Below, piece after piece: positions 1 through 9,027 of a stretch of 64,000 nt of DNA. A program made the translations under genes and the position numbers. Position 1 is the first letter of the stretch. Each line of letters starts with the position of its first letter. The stretch is from CAZYIW01 sp964647705 (GTDB taxonomy: Bacteria > Pseudomonadota > Gammaproteobacteria > PS1 > Pseudothioglobaceae). The stretch is from the NCBI GenBank assembly GCA_964647705.1, contig CAZYIW010000001.1, positions 1 to 64,000 on the forward strand, read 5' to 3'. The notes under the pieces were generated by a model. That model was not told the DNA's origin, searched no databases, and was given only the letters and a program-made list of their open reading frames with translations.

Positions 1-1404
1 GCCACCGCCAAAAGGTAATTTCATTTTAGACAGATCTGGCATGCCTGAAGGCGCTTGACCACCCTCTTGCATCTGTGACATTTTTGCCATCATTTTTTTC
101 ATTTTTCCACCACCCATTTTTTTCATTTGTTTTTGCATTTTTTCAAATTGCTTGAGCAGTTTATTCACCTCTTGAGGCGATGTACCAGATCCTCTGGCGA
201 TACGATTCTTGCGAGATCCTTTAATGAGTTTGATATGAGTGCGTTCTTTCGGTGTCATGGAGTTGATAATGGCCACCATTTTTTTGGTTTGTACACCGCC
301 CATCACTTGATTTTTAACACTTTCGGGAATCTGCCCCATGCCTGGTAGCTTGTCCATCAGCGCTTCCATGCCACCCATTTGTTCCATTTGTAATAATTGA
401 TCACGCATATCTTCTAAATCAAAATTACCTTTGACCATTTTTTTGGCAGATTTCTCGGCCTTTTTTCTGTCGACTTTACGCTCAATCTCTTCAACTAAGG
501 ACAACACATCGCCCATGCCTAATAAGCGCGAGACAACTCGATCAGGATGGAATGGTTCTAAGGCATCGATTTTTTCACCCACACCCAAAAATTTAATTGG
601 TTTGCCGGTAATATGGCGCACTGACAATGCCGCACCGCCCCTGGCATCACCATCGGTTTTGGTGAGAATGACACCTGTTAGCGGCAGACTGTCGGCAAAA
701 GCCTTGGCAGTATATGCTGCATCTTGACCTGTCATTGAATCTACCACAAAGAGTGTTTCGATTGGGTTGACCTTCTTTTGCAAGATTTGAATCTCACTCA
801 TCATTTGCTCATCTACATGCAAACGACCTGCGGTATCAACAAGCAAAACATCATGGAATTGTTTTGTGGCGTGTTTTTTGGCGTTGGCAACAATCTTTTC
901 TGGTTTATCACTTGTGCTGGATGGGTAAAAATCTACCCCAACCTGCGAGGCCAAGACTTCTAATTGATCAATGGCTGCAGGTCGGTAAATATCCGCACTT
1001 ACCACTAAGACTTTTTTGTTTTCTCTTTCTTTAAGGTAGCGCGCTAGTTTAGCAATGGATGTGGTTTTACCTGCACCTTGAAGACCGGCTACCATCACCA
1101 CCGCAGGTGGTTGTGTTTTTAAATTGAGTGATTCGTTTTCACCGCCGATAATGTCGGTTAACTCAGACTCGACTAATTTAACAAAGGCTTGGGTTGGGTT
1201 TAGCCCCTCACCAACTTTTAAGCCAATGGCTTTTTCTTGGACACGGTCTAAAAATATCTTGATAACATCAAGTGCAACATCGGCTTCTAGAAGTGCACGT
1301 CGCACTTCCCGAATGGCTTCTTTAATATTGGCTTCGGATAATTTGTGCTTGCCTTGAAGGACTTTAAAACTGTTAGATAGGCGGTCGGTTAAATTGTCAA
1401 ACAT
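1..1404 (-). CDS. ffh: Signal recognition particle protein Ffh (C-terminal end cut by window edge)
   Basis: GTPase subunit of the bacterial signal recognition particle. It binds SRP RNA and signal sequences on ribosomes and targets inner-membrane proteins to FtsY. I translated the open frame down from ATG at 1404 and it stays open to base 1, giving 468 codons. Visible are an N domain, the P-loop GLQGAGKTT near residue 107, DTAGR, TKTDGDARGG, and a methionine-rich M domain with many Met and Lys residues ending in a glycine run. E. coli Ffh is about 453 residues, so very little is missing. It is divergent from the CcsA/YpjD-like gene, an arrangement also common in other gammaproteobacteria. Confidence 0.96.
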   Translation of the reverse strand, partial: MFDNLTDRLSNSFKVLQGKHKLSEANIKEAIREVRRALLEADVALDVIKIFLDRVQEKAIGLKVGEGLNPTQAFVKLVESELTDIIGGENESLNLKTQPPAVVMVAGLQGAGKTTSIAKLARYLKERENKKVLVVSADIYRPAAIDQLEVLASQVGVDFYPSSTSDKPEKIVANAKKHATKQFHDVLLVDTAGRLHVDEQMMSEIQILQKKVNPIETLFVVDSMTGQDAAYTAKAFADSLPLTGVILTKTDGDARGGAALSVRHITGKPIKFLGVGEKIDALEPFHPDRVVSRLLGMGDVLSLVEEIERKVDRKKAEKSAKKMVKGNFDLEDMRDQLLQMEQMGGMEALMDKLPGMGQIPESVKNQVMGGVQTKKMVAIINSMTPKERTHIKLIKGSRKNRIARGSGTSPQEVNKLLKQFEKMQKQMKKMGGGKMKKMMAKMSQMQEGGQAPSGMPDLSKMKLPFGGG

Positions 1405-1465
1405 TGCGTCTATTGATGGGCAAAATATCGTATTATATCCCTTTTATAAATTTTTACGGACGTAG

Positions 1466-2251
1466 ATGGATTTCTCTTATCTTGCTGTTGTTGCATACGC
1501 TCTCTCAGCAATCCTATTAGCACGCTACTTTACCAAGGATGATATTAATCATCCCCACTCAATGACTGTGGCTCTACTGGTCAGTTTTGCTTTGATTGTT
1601 CAAGCCTTTGATTTTAGTAATTTTTGGAACGGTGATGGTGTGGTGTTTGGCTTGGCTAATAGCACTTCTTTTGTTGCGTGGTTGATTGCGATTATGTTGT
1701 TTGTTTCTTCTATTTCTAAGCCTGTTCATGCTTTGGGTATTATCGTCTACCCTTTGGTGGCAACCGCTTTGCTTTTTAGTTTGTCATTTCCCGATACAGC
1801 CGATAAAGTGGTCTCTCTTAGTCTCGCCTCACATGTATTTTTATCAATAACCGCTTACGCCCTATTGACTTTGGCGGTCTGTCAATCGGTGTTACTAAAA
1901 ATTCAAGAAAACCATTTGCATGCGCATAATATTAATGGTTTTATCAACAAACTTCCGCCGTTGCAGACCATGGAGCATTTATTGTTCCAAAGTATCAGAG
2001 CAGGTTTTGCTTTACTCACACTATCTTTGGCTACTGGCTTTTTCTTTATTGAAGATATTTTTGCTCAACACTTGTTGCATAAAACTGTTTTATCAATTAT
2101 TGCTTGGTTGATTTTTTCGGTATTGGTATTTGGCCGAGGGCTTTTTGGTTGGCGTGGTAGACAGAGTATCACTGCCACACAGGTTGGTTTTGCAATTTTA
2201 GTCTTGGCATATTTTGGCTCTAAATTCGTTTTAGAGCGATTAATTGCTTAA
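1466..2251 (+). CDS. CcsA/YpjD family cytochrome c assembly-type membrane protein
   Basis: A 261-residue polytopic membrane protein with about eight hydrophobic helices. Its length and its position divergent from ffh match YpjD (CorE) of enterobacteria, a member of the cytochrome c assembly CcsA/CcmC superfamily. I do not see the tryptophan-rich WWD haem-handling motif of true CcmC/CcsA, so a haem role is not shown; the E. coli homologue has been linked to magnesium/cobalt efflux. Its stop overlaps the convergent lepA stop by four bases. Family call is firm, function is not. Confidence 0.75.
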   Translation: MDFSYLAVVAYALSAILLARYFTKDDINHPHSMTVALLVSFALIVQAFDFSNFWNGDGVVFGLANSTSFVAWLIAIMLFVSSISKPVHALGIIVYPLVATALLFSLSFPDTADKVVSLSLASHVFLSITAYALLTLAVCQSVLLKIQENHLHAHNINGFINKLPPLQTMEHLLFQSIRAGFALLTLSLATGFFFIEDIFAQHLLHKTVLSIIAWLIFSVLVFGRGLFGWRGRQSITATQVGFAILVLAYFGSKFVLERLIA

Positions 2252-4038
2252 TTATCAATATGCAGAACGGCTAAAAAAGCCTCTTGAGGAATATCAACCT
2301 TACCCACGCTACGCATACGTTTTTTACCTTTCTTTTGCTTCTCTAAAAGCTTACGTTTACGCGATACATCGCCACCGTAGCATTTGGCAGTCACATTTTT
2401 TCTCAAAGCTTTAACGTTGGTACGTGCAATAATTTTAGAACCAATGCTGGCTTGAATAGCAACATCAAACATTTGCCTTGGAATTAATTCTTTCATTTTT
2501 TCAGCAATCTCTCGGCCTTTTTGTACAGAATTTTCCCTATGCACAATCAGTGCTAAAGCATCAACACTTTCACTGTTGATGAGGATATCTAGGCGAATAA
2601 GGTCTGATTCTTGATAGCGCTCAAATTGATAATCCATTGAGGCGAAACCACGAGAGACAGATTTTAGGCGATCGAAAAAATCCAACACAACTTCATTGAG
2701 TGGCAATTCATAAGTGAGCGAGACTTGTCGACCCATGTATTGAATATTTTTTTGTACGCCACGTTTTTCTATACATAAACTAATTACTGAACCAACATAC
2801 TCATCGGTTACCAAAATATTAGCTGTGATAATCGGTTCTCTAAATTCTGCAATATTTTGCACAGGGGGTAATTTAGATGGACTGTCTACTTTGTGTACCT
2901 CGCCTTTGGTATCTAAAATTTCATACACTACTGTGGGCGCTGTGGTGATAAGATCTAAATCGTATTCTCTCTCTAGGCGCTCTTGGATAATCTCCATGTG
3001 CAACAAGCCTAAAAATCCAATACGGAAACCAAAGCCTAATGCATCAGAATTTTCAGGTTCGTATTGAAGTGCTGCATCGTTAAGGCTTAATTTTGCCAAG
3101 GCATCGCGAAATTTCTCATAATCTTCACCAGAAACTGGAAAAAGCCCAGCAAAAACACGTGGTTGTACGGGCTTAAACCCTGAGAGTGGCTCGTTTGCAG
3201 GATTTTTACTACCAGTAATGGTATCGCCGACTGGTGCGCCATGAATGTCTTTAATACTGGCAATGAGGTAGCCTACCTCTCCTGCTTTTAGGCTATCGGT
3301 TTTGGTACGCTTAGGAGTGAAAACCCCCACTTCATCTACTAAGTACTCCTCATTGGTTGAGAATATTTTGATCTTGGTTTTGGCTTTAATCTCACCATCA
3401 ATCAGGCGAATCAGTGAAACCACGCCTAGGTAATTGTCAAACCAAGAGTCAATAATTAGTGCTTTGATGGGCGCGTCAATTTGACCCTCAGGAGCAGGAA
3501 TTTTTTCTACAATTTGCTCCAGAACTTGTTCAATACCAATGCCAGATTTAGCACTGGCATGTACAGCGTCGTGTGCTTCAACGCCAATCACATCTTCTAT
3601 TTCATCCACCACACGATCAGGTTCTGCGGCTGGTAAGTCAATCTTATTAAGAACAGACACAACCTCTAAGCCTTGCTCAATTGCTGTGTAACAATTGGCC
3701 ACTGTCTGTGCTTCTACGCCTTGCGAGGCATCAACAATAAGTAATGCTCCTTCACAAGCCGATAGAGAACGTGAAACTTCATAGGAAAAATCCACATGTC
3801 CAGGTGTGTCGATAAAATTAAGTTGATAAGTTTGCCCGTCTCTGGCTTTGTAATCAAGCGTTACGCTTTGAGATTTGATGGTAATTCCGCGTTCTTTTTC
3901 AATGTCCATTGAATCCAATACTTGGGAGGACATTTCACGATCGCTAAGACCGCCACAAAATTGAATAAAACGATCGGCAATGGTAGATTTGCCGTGGTCA
4001 ATATGGGCGATGATAGAAAAATTGCGGATGTTATCCAT
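2248..4038 (-). CDS. lepA: Elongation factor 4 (LepA)
   Basis: Ribosome-associated translational GTPase that back-translocates or remodels stalled ribosomes. The 596-residue length matches the family (E. coli 599). The P-loop AHIDHGKST lies at residues 11-19, followed by DTPGHVDF and NKIDLP, then EF-G-like domains and the LepA-specific C-terminal lysine-rich tail. In many gammaproteobacteria lepA is followed by lepB-rnc-era-recO-pdxJ-acpS. Here lepB is about 14 kb away and rnc-era-recO-pdxJ-acpS form a separate unit, so the ancestral operon has been split. Confidence 0.97.
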   Translation of the reverse strand: MDNIRNFSIIAHIDHGKSTIADRFIQFCGGLSDREMSSQVLDSMDIEKERGITIKSQSVTLDYKARDGQTYQLNFIDTPGHVDFSYEVSRSLSACEGALLIVDASQGVEAQTVANCYTAIEQGLEVVSVLNKIDLPAAEPDRVVDEIEDVIGVEAHDAVHASAKSGIGIEQVLEQIVEKIPAPEGQIDAPIKALIIDSWFDNYLGVVSLIRLIDGEIKAKTKIKIFSTNEEYLVDEVGVFTPKRTKTDSLKAGEVGYLIASIKDIHGAPVGDTITGSKNPANEPLSGFKPVQPRVFAGLFPVSGEDYEKFRDALAKLSLNDAALQYEPENSDALGFGFRIGFLGLLHMEIIQERLEREYDLDLITTAPTVVYEILDTKGEVHKVDSPSKLPPVQNIAEFREPIITANILVTDEYVGSVISLCIEKRGVQKNIQYMGRQVSLTYELPLNEVVLDFFDRLKSVSRGFASMDYQFERYQESDLIRLDILINSESVDALALIVHRENSVQKGREIAEKMKELIPRQMFDVAIQASIGSKIIARTNVKALRKNVTAKCYGGDVSRKRKLLEKQKKGKKRMRSVGKVDIPQEAFLAVLHIDN

Positions 4039-4084
4039 GCAGGTGATAAAATTGTATTTTTAAACTTAAATCATTATACCGTTT

Positions 4085-4534
4085 ATGGACAAAGTAAACC
4101 CAATTACCTGTGCTGCAACCAGCAATTTAGAAGTACAAATTCCCGATCCTGAGGGCAGAAATATTGTTTTGTATTTCTACCCTAAAGATTCAACACCCGG
4201 ATGTACCACAGAAGGTCAAGACTTTCGCGACAATCATCCTGCTTTTGTTGCACAAAATACTGTTATTTATGGAGTCAGTCGTGATAGCCTTAAATCACAT
4301 GAAAACTTCAAAACCAAGCAAGGTTTTCCATTTGAATTAATCTCTGACCCTGATGAGGCGCTATGTAATGCCTTTGGCGTTATTCAACTGAAAAAACTCT
4401 ACGGACGTGAATACATGGGTATTGTTCGTTCTACTTTTTTAATTGATGGCCAAGGCAATATTATTAAACAGTGGGACAATGTCAAAGTTAAGGGCCATGT
4501 AGACGAAGTTTTGGAGGCTGTTAAAACATTATGA
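4085..4534 (+). CDS. bcp: Thiol peroxidase of the Bcp/PrxQ family
   Basis: Peroxiredoxin reducing hydrogen peroxide and organic hydroperoxides with thioredoxin. It has 149 residues, with the peroxidatic cysteine at Cys40 in the motif STPGCTTE and a FRDN motif. The resolving cysteine that E. coli Bcp carries five residues later is Gln45 here. The only later cysteine is Cys94 (DEALCNAFG), the position used as an alternative resolving cysteine in some PrxQ proteins. Its ATGA overlap with ubiG indicates co-transcription. The Shine-Dalgarno match upstream is poor. Confidence 0.93.
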   Translation: MDKVNPITCAATSNLEVQIPDPEGRNIVLYFYPKDSTPGCTTEGQDFRDNHPAFVAQNTVIYGVSRDSLKSHENFKTKQGFPFELISDPDEALCNAFGVIQLKKLYGREYMGIVRSTFLIDGQGNIIKQWDNVKVKGHVDEVLEAVKTL

Positions 4535-5235
4535 CACAGCAAAATGTTGATCAAGAGGAAGTTAATAAATTTGCCTCTTTAGCGTCACGCTGGTGGGATA
4601 AAAACTCAGAATTCAAACCGCTGCATGACATCAATCCACTCAGACTCAATTATATTAAAGAAAAACTTGGTGGCTCACTTAAAGGCAAAAAGATTCTTGA
4701 TGTTGGTTGTGGTGGCGGTATTCTTGCTGAATCTTTGGCCAATGAAGGTGCAAACGTAACAGGTATTGATATGGCTGAAGCCGGTTTAGAAGTTGCTAAA
4801 CTCCACCTACTAGAATCTGGCCTGAATATCGATTATCAAAAAATCCCTGCAGAAGAGCTTGCCACAACACGCAAAGATGAATTTGATATTGTTACCTGTC
4901 TAGAAATGCTTGAACATGTGCCTGATCCCAGCTCTATTATTAGTGCCTGTGCCGAATTGGTTAAACCCGGTGGTGATGTGTTTTTCTCCACAATCAATCG
5001 TAATCCAAAATCTTATCTGTTTGCCATTATTGGTGCAGAATATATCTTAAAGTTATTACCGCAAGGCACACATGATTGGGATAAATTTATTCTTCCCTCT
5101 GAGATGGAACAATGGGCAAGGGATGCAGGCCTATCATTACAAGCTATCATTGGCATGACCTATAACCCTTTTACAAAAAAATACAAGTTAGAAGATGATG
5201 TCAGTGTGAATTATTTATGTCATTATCATCTCTGA
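4531..5235 (+). CDS. ubiG: Ubiquinone biosynthesis O-methyltransferase UbiG
   Basis: SAM-dependent class I methyltransferase carrying out both O-methylation steps of ubiquinone synthesis. The 234 residues start with the family-typical segment ending in ASRWWD, followed by the SAM-binding motif DVGCGGGILAE and a VTGIDMAE acidic loop. The start overlaps the bcp stop by four bases (ATGA), giving translational coupling. Length and all core motifs agree with E. coli UbiG (240). Ubiquinone implies aerobic or nitrate respiration. Confidence 0.96.
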   Translation: MTQQNVDQEEVNKFASLASRWWDKNSEFKPLHDINPLRLNYIKEKLGGSLKGKKILDVGCGGGILAESLANEGANVTGIDMAEAGLEVAKLHLLESGLNIDYQKIPAEELATTRKDEFDIVTCLEMLEHVPDPSSIISACAELVKPGGDVFFSTINRNPKSYLFAIIGAEYILKLLPQGTHDWDKFILPSEMEQWARDAGLSLQAIIGMTYNPFTKKYKLEDDVSVNYLCHYHL

Positions 5236-5262
5236 TTGCTTTTTTAATTTATTAACATATTA

Positions 5263-5291
5263 TTGACTTCTAATATAGTTTGTAGTACAAT
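5263..5291 (+). promoter_or_regulatory. Sigma-70 promoter giving an apparently leaderless transcript
   Basis: TTGACT at 5263-5268 and TACAAT at 5286-5291 are separated by exactly 17 bases, a near-consensus sigma-70 promoter. The downstream ATG at 5299 is only eight bases past the -10 box, so transcription would begin at or one base before the start codon, leaving no room for a ribosome binding site. An alternative upstream ATG at 5263 overlaps the -35 box itself and cannot be used from this promoter. Confidence 0.7.
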
Positions 5292-5298
5292 ACAAACC

Positions 5299-5604
5299 AT
5301 GAAAAAAGCACTGTCAATTGCAATACTCACAGCAAGTTTATCCACACATGCTCTCAACCCCAATGAAATGTTGGTGATTGTTGGTGCGGTTAAATATTAC
5401 AATGAGAATTGTGCAGGGCTTAATTACGCTGGAATCGCACGGATGAATAAAGGATTAAAACGTTTTGATATGCATAAAACACCAATCCAAATACTAGAAC
5501 AAAGTCCTATGGCACAATCAGGCTATCAAACTGCTGAGAAATTTGGTTGTGAGGGCACAAAACGAGAAGCTTACCAGGCAGGATACGGCCGATATATTAA
5601 TTAA
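5299..5604 (+). CDS. Small exported protein of unknown function
   Basis: A 101-residue protein with a clean Sec signal peptide (MKKALSIAILTASLSTHA, cleavage likely after Ala) and a short mature part with two cysteines, one in NENCAG and one in FGCEG, that could form a disulfide in the periplasm. I chose the start at 5299 rather than 5263 because the earlier ATG lies inside the promoter and would put twelve polar residues before the signal peptide. Its end overlaps the convergent acpS stop by eight bases. I do not recognise the family. Confidence 0.7.
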   Translation: MKKALSIAILTASLSTHALNPNEMLVIVGAVKYYNENCAGLNYAGIARMNKGLKRFDMHKTPIQILEQSPMAQSGYQTAEKFGCEGTKREAYQAGYGRYIN

Positions 5605-5989
5605 CTTCTGAGTTTTTTTCTAAGACCACAAAAGCTACAGCATTAAATTTTTCATCTGAAAGGCTCAAATGAGCGTGCTTGATGCCCTTATCTAATAGAT
5701 ACAAACGCAATTTTTCACTAGGGATAAAATAAGGTTTGCCTTGTTCATTATTTCGCACCGTCAAATCTTGGAAACTAACCACAGAACCAATACCCGTTCC
5801 CAATGCTTTGGCAAAGGCTTCTTTGGCTGCAAATCTTTTTGCACAATAAGCGGCACTGTTGGCTTTATTGGCAAATAAGGCTTGCTCATGTTCTGAGAGC
5901 ACACGTTTAACAAAGCCTGTTAAATTTTTATCCAAAATATGGGCAACTCGTTCGATACTGACTATGTCTGTGCCTACACCGTAAATCAT
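5597..5989 (-). CDS. acpS: Holo-[acyl-carrier-protein] synthase AcpS
   Basis: Transfers 4'-phosphopantetheine from CoA to apo-ACP. It has 130 residues, the usual size, with the Mg-binding GVGTDIVSIERV segment at the N-terminus and the KRFAAKEAFAKALGTGI signature in the middle. It is the last gene of rnc-era-recO-pdxJ-acpS and overlaps pdxJ by four bases. Confidence 0.96.
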   Translation of the reverse strand: MIYGVGTDIVSIERVAHILDKNLTGFVKRVLSEHEQALFANKANSAAYCAKRFAAKEAFAKALGTGIGSVVSFQDLTVRNNEQGKPYFIPSEKLRLYLLDKGIKHAHLSLSDEKFNAVAFVVLEKNSEVN

Positions 5990-6711
5990 GCTCTGGCCTC
6001 TAACATTAAATCCTTCATCTCTCGAACAGCTTTTTCTAATCCAACAAAAACCGCTCTGGCGACAATGGAATGACCAATATTTAACTCAACAATCTCAGGC
6101 AATTGAGCTATTGGCTTAGTATTCTCTAGCGTCAATCCATGACCAGCGTTCACCTGAAGACCAATCGAATGCGCGTAAGTTGCCATCGATTCGATTCTTC
6201 TAAATTCATTGTTTTTTTCCTCACCAGTGAAATCAGCATAGTGTCCAGTGTGTAATTCAATGACAGGCGCACCACATTCTTTTGCTGCATCAATTTGAGT
6301 CTTGTCTGCATCAATAAAAAGCGATACCGTGACATTTGATTCGGCCAATTGTGTGCATACATTACGCATACGTGGAATTTGGGAGGCAACATCCAAACCA
6401 CCTTCCGTGGTTAATTCTTCTCGTTTTTCAGGCACCAAACAACAATCTTGTGGCTTAACAGAACTGGCAATAGAAACCATCTCATCAGTGGCTGCCATCT
6501 CTAGGTTCATTTTCGTGGTAAGTTTTTCGCGTAGTATTTCTACATCCTGATCTTGTATATGGCGTCGGTCTTCTCGTAGGTGGAGTGTAATGCTGTCAGC
6601 ACCGGATTTTTCACACAATAGCGCACCTTCAACAGGGGAAGGATAGGTTGTGCCTCTTGCTTGTCTTAAGGTGGCGATATGATCAATATTAACGCCTAGG
6701 TATATGCTCAC
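5986..6711 (-). CDS. pdxJ: Pyridoxine 5'-phosphate synthase PdxJ
   Basis: Condenses 1-deoxyxylulose 5-phosphate with 3-amino-2-oxopropyl phosphate to make pyridoxine 5'-phosphate, the last ring-forming step of DXP-dependent vitamin B6 synthesis. It has 241 residues with NIDHIATLRQARGT at the N-terminus and ELHTGHYAD and NAGHGLT further on. Start overlaps recO and stop overlaps acpS, each by four bases. The window also encodes serC, which acts in the same B6 pathway. Confidence 0.97.
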   Translation of the reverse strand: MSIYLGVNIDHIATLRQARGTTYPSPVEGALLCEKSGADSITLHLREDRRHIQDQDVEILREKLTTKMNLEMAATDEMVSIASSVKPQDCCLVPEKREELTTEGGLDVASQIPRMRNVCTQLAESNVTVSLFIDADKTQIDAAKECGAPVIELHTGHYADFTGEEKNNEFRRIESMATYAHSIGLQVNAGHGLTLENTKPIAQLPEIVELNIGHSIVARAVFVGLEKAVREMKDLMLEARA

Positions 6712-7406
6712 TTTATTGACTCCTTAAAATACAATTCTCGACTCTTAAGTGGCTTATCACCCAAAAGTGGTGCTAAACGTTGCCGATTTAAATCACGATA
6801 AATTCTTAGACTACTCTTATCGGGTTTTTGCTTGATATCTGCAGATGAGAGCAGTGTTAAAAATTTACCGAGTATTTTACCTGTTTCAGACAGAGTAAAG
6901 CCCAACTGATGTTGATATTGGTAATGACTCGACTCTTTAATTCGATTACCCGATGAATCGTATTCAAACTCAAGACCATAACCCAATTCGCTCAAAAGTT
7001 GATTTTCAAAAATTCTAAGCGCCCATTGTTGTTGCAAATCATCAGCATTGGCCAAACGATTCACAAACGTTTGATAAACATTAAACAGCAATGGATGTGA
7101 ATCATGATCGTGCAAAAGCCTGTCAATCAGCTCATTTGCATACAAACCCAGTATCAAAGTTTCACCGGTTAATCGTCTTGGAATGTCGTCACTTTCCCAT
7201 TGAGTTAATGTTTTTAACTCACCTCTGCCTGAAAAAGATATATTGACTCGCCCAAACATTTGTATGGCAGTTTTTGCTTGACGCGTACCGCGACCAACAA
7301 GACGTATTTTGCCGTGTTCCAAAGTCAGAAAATCCAGTAATAAAGAATTGTTTCGATACGCTCTTCGATGAATTAAAAAACCTGGCGTCAGGTCAACTTT
7401 AGTCAT
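6708..7406 (-). CDS. recO: DNA repair protein RecO
   Basis: Recombination mediator that loads RecA on SSB-coated single strands with RecR. It has 232 residues with the N-terminal OB-fold segment (GFLIHRRAYRNNSLLLDFLT) and a helical C-terminal domain. As in other gammaproteobacteria, the CxxC zinc motif of Gram-positive RecO is absent. It sits between era and pdxJ and overlaps both coding ends (8 and 4 bases). Confidence 0.93.
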   Translation of the reverse strand: MTKVDLTPGFLIHRRAYRNNSLLLDFLTLEHGKIRLVGRGTRQAKTAIQMFGRVNISFSGRGELKTLTQWESDDIPRRLTGETLILGLYANELIDRLLHDHDSHPLLFNVYQTFVNRLANADDLQQQWALRIFENQLLSELGYGLEFEYDSSGNRIKESSHYQYQHQLGFTLSETGKILGKFLTLLSSADIKQKPDKSSLRIYRDLNRQRLAPLLGDKPLKSRELYFKESIK

Positions 7407-8283
7407 AACCCAAGGATGCTAAGGAGCGTTTATCATCAGACCAGCCTTTAGACACTTTAACCCAAAGTTGTAAAAAAACTTTTCGATCTAAAAAGCCTTC
7501 AATACTGCGCCTAGCCTCAGTACCTATGGTTTTTAACATTTCACCCTTATGGCCTATTACAATATTTTTTTGCGAAGCTTTGTCGACATAAATACGTGCT
7601 GAGATACGTTGCAGATTACCATCTAACTCATATTTTTCAACTTCCACAGTCAGATCATAAGGCAATTCATCAGACAGATGGCGCATGAGTTTTTCACGAA
7701 TAAATTCCGCCACAACAAATTTCTCAGATCTGTCTGTAATCAGATTCTCATCAAAAATTATCGCCTGTTCGGGCAAATATTTGAGTATTAATGCTCGCAA
7801 GTGTGCAATGTCTTTTTTATTAAAAGCTGATAGTGGAAACACTTCTGTGGGTTGGTATTTTTCACTGACGTTTTGTAAAAAAGGCAACACATCAGATTGA
7901 GAAGCCAATTTATCAATTTTATTCACACACAGAATCACAGGCATATTGGATTTTGATACATGCTCTAATACGCGCTCATCTTCTTTAGTCCATCGCCCTG
8001 CTTCAATAAGCCACAGAATCATATCTACACCCTCAATACTCGAGCTTGCTTCACGATTCATATAAGCATTAATGGCTTTTTTATTGCCAATATGCATTCC
8101 CGGCGTGTCTACAAATACCATTTGGTAATCACCTGTTGTATCGATACCATGTATACGGTGTCGTGTGGTTTGAGGACGATGAGAAGTGATTGAGAGTTTT
8201 TGACCAATTAACTCATTAATCAAAGTGGATTTACCCATGTTGGGGCGTCCAATAACCGCTATAAATCCTGCTTGAAAATTCAT
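7399..8283 (-). CDS. era: GTPase Era
   Basis: Ras-like GTPase that binds the 3' end of 16S rRNA and checks 30S maturation. Domains: G domain with P-loop GRPNMGKST near the N-terminus, DTPGMH, NKIDKL, then a C-terminal KH domain with the VIGHKGEMLKTIG loop. I set the start at 8283 (MNFQAGF) because it overlaps the rnc stop as ATGA; the open frame extends 12 codons further but with no family similarity. That gives 294 residues (E. coli 301). Confidence 0.96.
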   Translation of the reverse strand: MNFQAGFIAVIGRPNMGKSTLINELIGQKLSITSHRPQTTRHRIHGIDTTGDYQMVFVDTPGMHIGNKKAINAYMNREASSSIEGVDMILWLIEAGRWTKEDERVLEHVSKSNMPVILCVNKIDKLASQSDVLPFLQNVSEKYQPTEVFPLSAFNKKDIAHLRALILKYLPEQAIIFDENLITDRSEKFVVAEFIREKLMRHLSDELPYDLTVEVEKYELDGNLQRISARIYVDKASQKNIVIGHKGEMLKTIGTEARRSIEGFLDRKVFLQLWVKVSKGWSDDKRSLASLGYD

Positions 8284-8945
8284 GACGCTTGGAGCTTGTC
8301 TAACAACAACTGGGCACAATATTGCTCAGCTCTTTTGATGCTTTTAGCACTTTGTTGCACTTGAATTTTTTCATCTGCTAGTGTGCAATTAACACTAAAT
8401 ACTGCATTATGGTCTTTACCAACGGTGTCTATCAAAGTGTATTTTGGTAATTTGCTGCCTTTTTTTTGTAAAAGTTCTTGCAACTGTGTTTTTGCGTCTT
8501 TAAGTGAATCGTGTGGGTTCACTTTATCTAGGCGATTTTTATAAAGCTCAAGTACTACATTTCTAACCGTTTCAAAATCTGAATCTAAGAATATTGCCCC
8601 GATTATTGCCTCAACTGCATCCGCTTGTATGGATTCTCGGCGATGCCCTCCACTTTTAAGCTCTCCTTGGCCGAGGATGACTGCATCTGAAAGATCTAAG
8701 TTTTGTGCCAACTGTGCTAAGGTTTGTCCTCTGACCAAATGTGAGCGTAGGCGCGAAAGCTTGCCTTCATCTATGTTGGGAAACCTCTCATACAGCTCTC
8801 TAGAAATTACCACACCCAAAACACTGTCGCCCAAAAACTCCAAACGCTCATTATTAAGCTTACCGACACTTCGGTGTGAAAGCGCTTGTTTAAGAAGCGC
8901 AACATCGTTAAATTGGTAACCGAGTTTTTTTTCAAGTTTTTCCAC
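8280..8945 (-). CDS. rnc: Ribonuclease III
   Basis: Double-strand-specific endoribonuclease processing rRNA precursors and structured mRNAs. It has 221 residues with the catalytic signature NERLEFLGDSVLG, the second acidic cluster near DAVEAIIGAIFLD, and a C-terminal dsRNA-binding domain starting about residue 150. It is the first gene of the rnc-era-recO-pdxJ-acpS unit. The upstream lepB normally found here is at 18-19 kb instead. Confidence 0.97.
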   Translation of the reverse strand: MEKLEKKLGYQFNDVALLKQALSHRSVGKLNNERLEFLGDSVLGVVISRELYERFPNIDEGKLSRLRSHLVRGQTLAQLAQNLDLSDAVILGQGELKSGGHRRESIQADAVEAIIGAIFLDSDFETVRNVVLELYKNRLDKVNPHDSLKDAKTQLQELLQKKGSKLPKYTLIDTVGKDHNAVFSVNCTLADEKIQVQQSAKSIKRAEQYCAQLLLDKLQAS

Positions 8946-9027
8946 GAAGTCTATTGGGTTTTATTGCATTGTATGCGTTTATAATTAATGCCTATTATAA
9001 AGACCTTTGTAAAATAGCATTACAGAT

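Noticed and set aside
2825..3067. Open frame opposite lepA, and similar frames opposite other genes
   Set aside because: These have no ribosome sites or recognisable products and are shadows of well-supported genes on the other strand.
3766..3781. parS-like CGTGAAAC sequence
   Set aside because: Only one half-site matches the TGTTTCACGTGAAACA consensus and it lies within lepA coding sequence.
8284..8319. Longer Era start at 8319
   Set aside because: The start at 8283 gives the ATGA overlap with rnc and matches the family N-terminus.
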